DNA of 43,227 bases from Nitrospirota bacterium (lineage in GTDB: Bacteria; Nitrospirota; JACRHJ01). Where the stretch lies: NCBI GenBank assembly GCA_021789495.1, contig JAJYJM010000018.1:1-43227 (forward strand). Reading direction: 5' to 3'. Positions within the stretch are counted from its first letter, which is position 1. Every line of letters begins with the position of its first letter. This document shows positions 42,969 through 43,227 of this stretch, in pieces. The notes beneath the pieces were generated by a model. The model was not told the origin of the DNA. It saw only the letters and a program-made list of their open reading frames with translations, and did no database searches. A program made the translations under genes and the position numbers.

Positions 42969-43227
42969 TTGAGAAAGACATTCGTTCTTGATACAAACGT
43001 CCTGCTTCACGACCCCAATTCCATTTTTTCCTTCAAAGACAACGACGTCGTAATACCGATTGTCGTCATAGAGGAGCTCGACCGCTTCAAGAAGGGCCTG
43101 GACGAGATAGGCCGTAACGCCCGCCAGGTCTCAAGGCACTTGGACGAACTCCGCATGAAGAACAAGCTATCCGCCGGGGTGGACTTGGACAACGGCGGCA
43201 GGCTGACTGTGGAGCTGAACCACAACC
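42969..43227 (+). CDS. PhoH-family protein with N-terminal PIN domain (3' end outside window)
   Basis: 86 codons are seen. KTFVLDTNVLLHDPNSIFSF begins a PIN nuclease domain (acidic residue in VLDTNVLLHD, then PIVVIEELDRFKKGLDEIGR). This is the N-terminus of PhoH2/YlaK-type proteins, in which a PIN nuclease is joined to a PhoH ATPase. The start is TTG, six bases after AGGAGG (42957-42962). The ATPase part lies beyond the window, so the PhoH assignment rests on the N-terminal style. Confidence 0.82.
   Translation, partial: MRKTFVLDTNVLLHDPNSIFSFKDNDVVIPIVVIEELDRFKKGLDEIGRNARQVSRHLDELRMKNKLSAGVDLDNGGRLTVELNHN

Noticed and set aside
43007-43225. Minus-strand frame at the window end
   Set aside because: It is the antisense shadow of the PIN-PhoH gene, which has a strong RBS and clear motifs.

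Overview
This window is a chromosomal segment from a Gram-negative, respiring, probably anaerobic or facultative bacterium. It carries a complete complex I (nuo) operon, a complete Rnf operon, an outer-membrane FadL-type porin, secreted c-type cytochromes and a DsrE-type sulfur-relay protein. The order rpiB-glyA-dCMP deaminase-nrdR and the CxxCH cytochrome tail resemble Desulfuromonadia/Geobacter-like or Nitrospirota-like genomes. That is inference from gene order and protein style; no marker gene here fixes the taxon.

Layout. 1-1200: C-terminal end of a secreted multihaem cytochrome, several dispersed repeats, a 19-codon micro-ORF with a strong ribosome binding site, and a strong terminator. 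1208-7416 (minus): a TPR lipoprotein, xseA, a YmdB-type phosphodiesterase, rny and rarA. 7480-8320: a gene-poor stretch with a small cysteine-rich ORF and a potential pseudoknotted RNA. 8325-10759 (plus): two secreted proteins of unknown function in visibly AT-richer DNA. 10791-12218: zapA/zapB, a mini-lipoprotein and a small cytochrome c.

12245-26561 (minus): nuoA-BCD-E-F-G-H-I-J-K-L-M-N, with B, C and D fused in one 826-residue protein. Most neighbours from nuoG to nuoN overlap by four bases, and a good sigma70-type promoter precedes nuoA. 26751-29300 (minus): a FadL-type porin, a DsrE2-like protein and an ANTAR response regulator. 29456-33367 (minus): a DUF2723 membrane protein, a flippase-like membrane protein and ribF. 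33506-36507 (plus): rpiB, glyA, dCMP deaminase and nrdR. 36599-42052 (plus): rnfCDGEAB. 42156-42705 (minus): an AT-richer two-gene cassette (DUF2335 membrane protein plus a small partner). 42969-end: the 5' part of a PIN-PhoH gene.

How it fits together. Nuo would oxidise NADH and reduce quinone; Rnf would link ferredoxin and NAD; both couple to ion translocation, so the window encodes much of the cell's low-potential electron handling. The spacers inside and around both operons are unusually rich in short palindromic repeats. Some supply stop codons or Shine-Dalgarno-like sequence to neighbouring genes. A separate 14-bp palindrome (GCCGGTCGACCGGC and variants) lies inside reading frames of nuoA, nuoBCD, nuoG and rpiB. 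The least explained items are the micro-ORF at 931-990, the pseudoknot-capable element at 7998-8109 and the in-gene palindromes.
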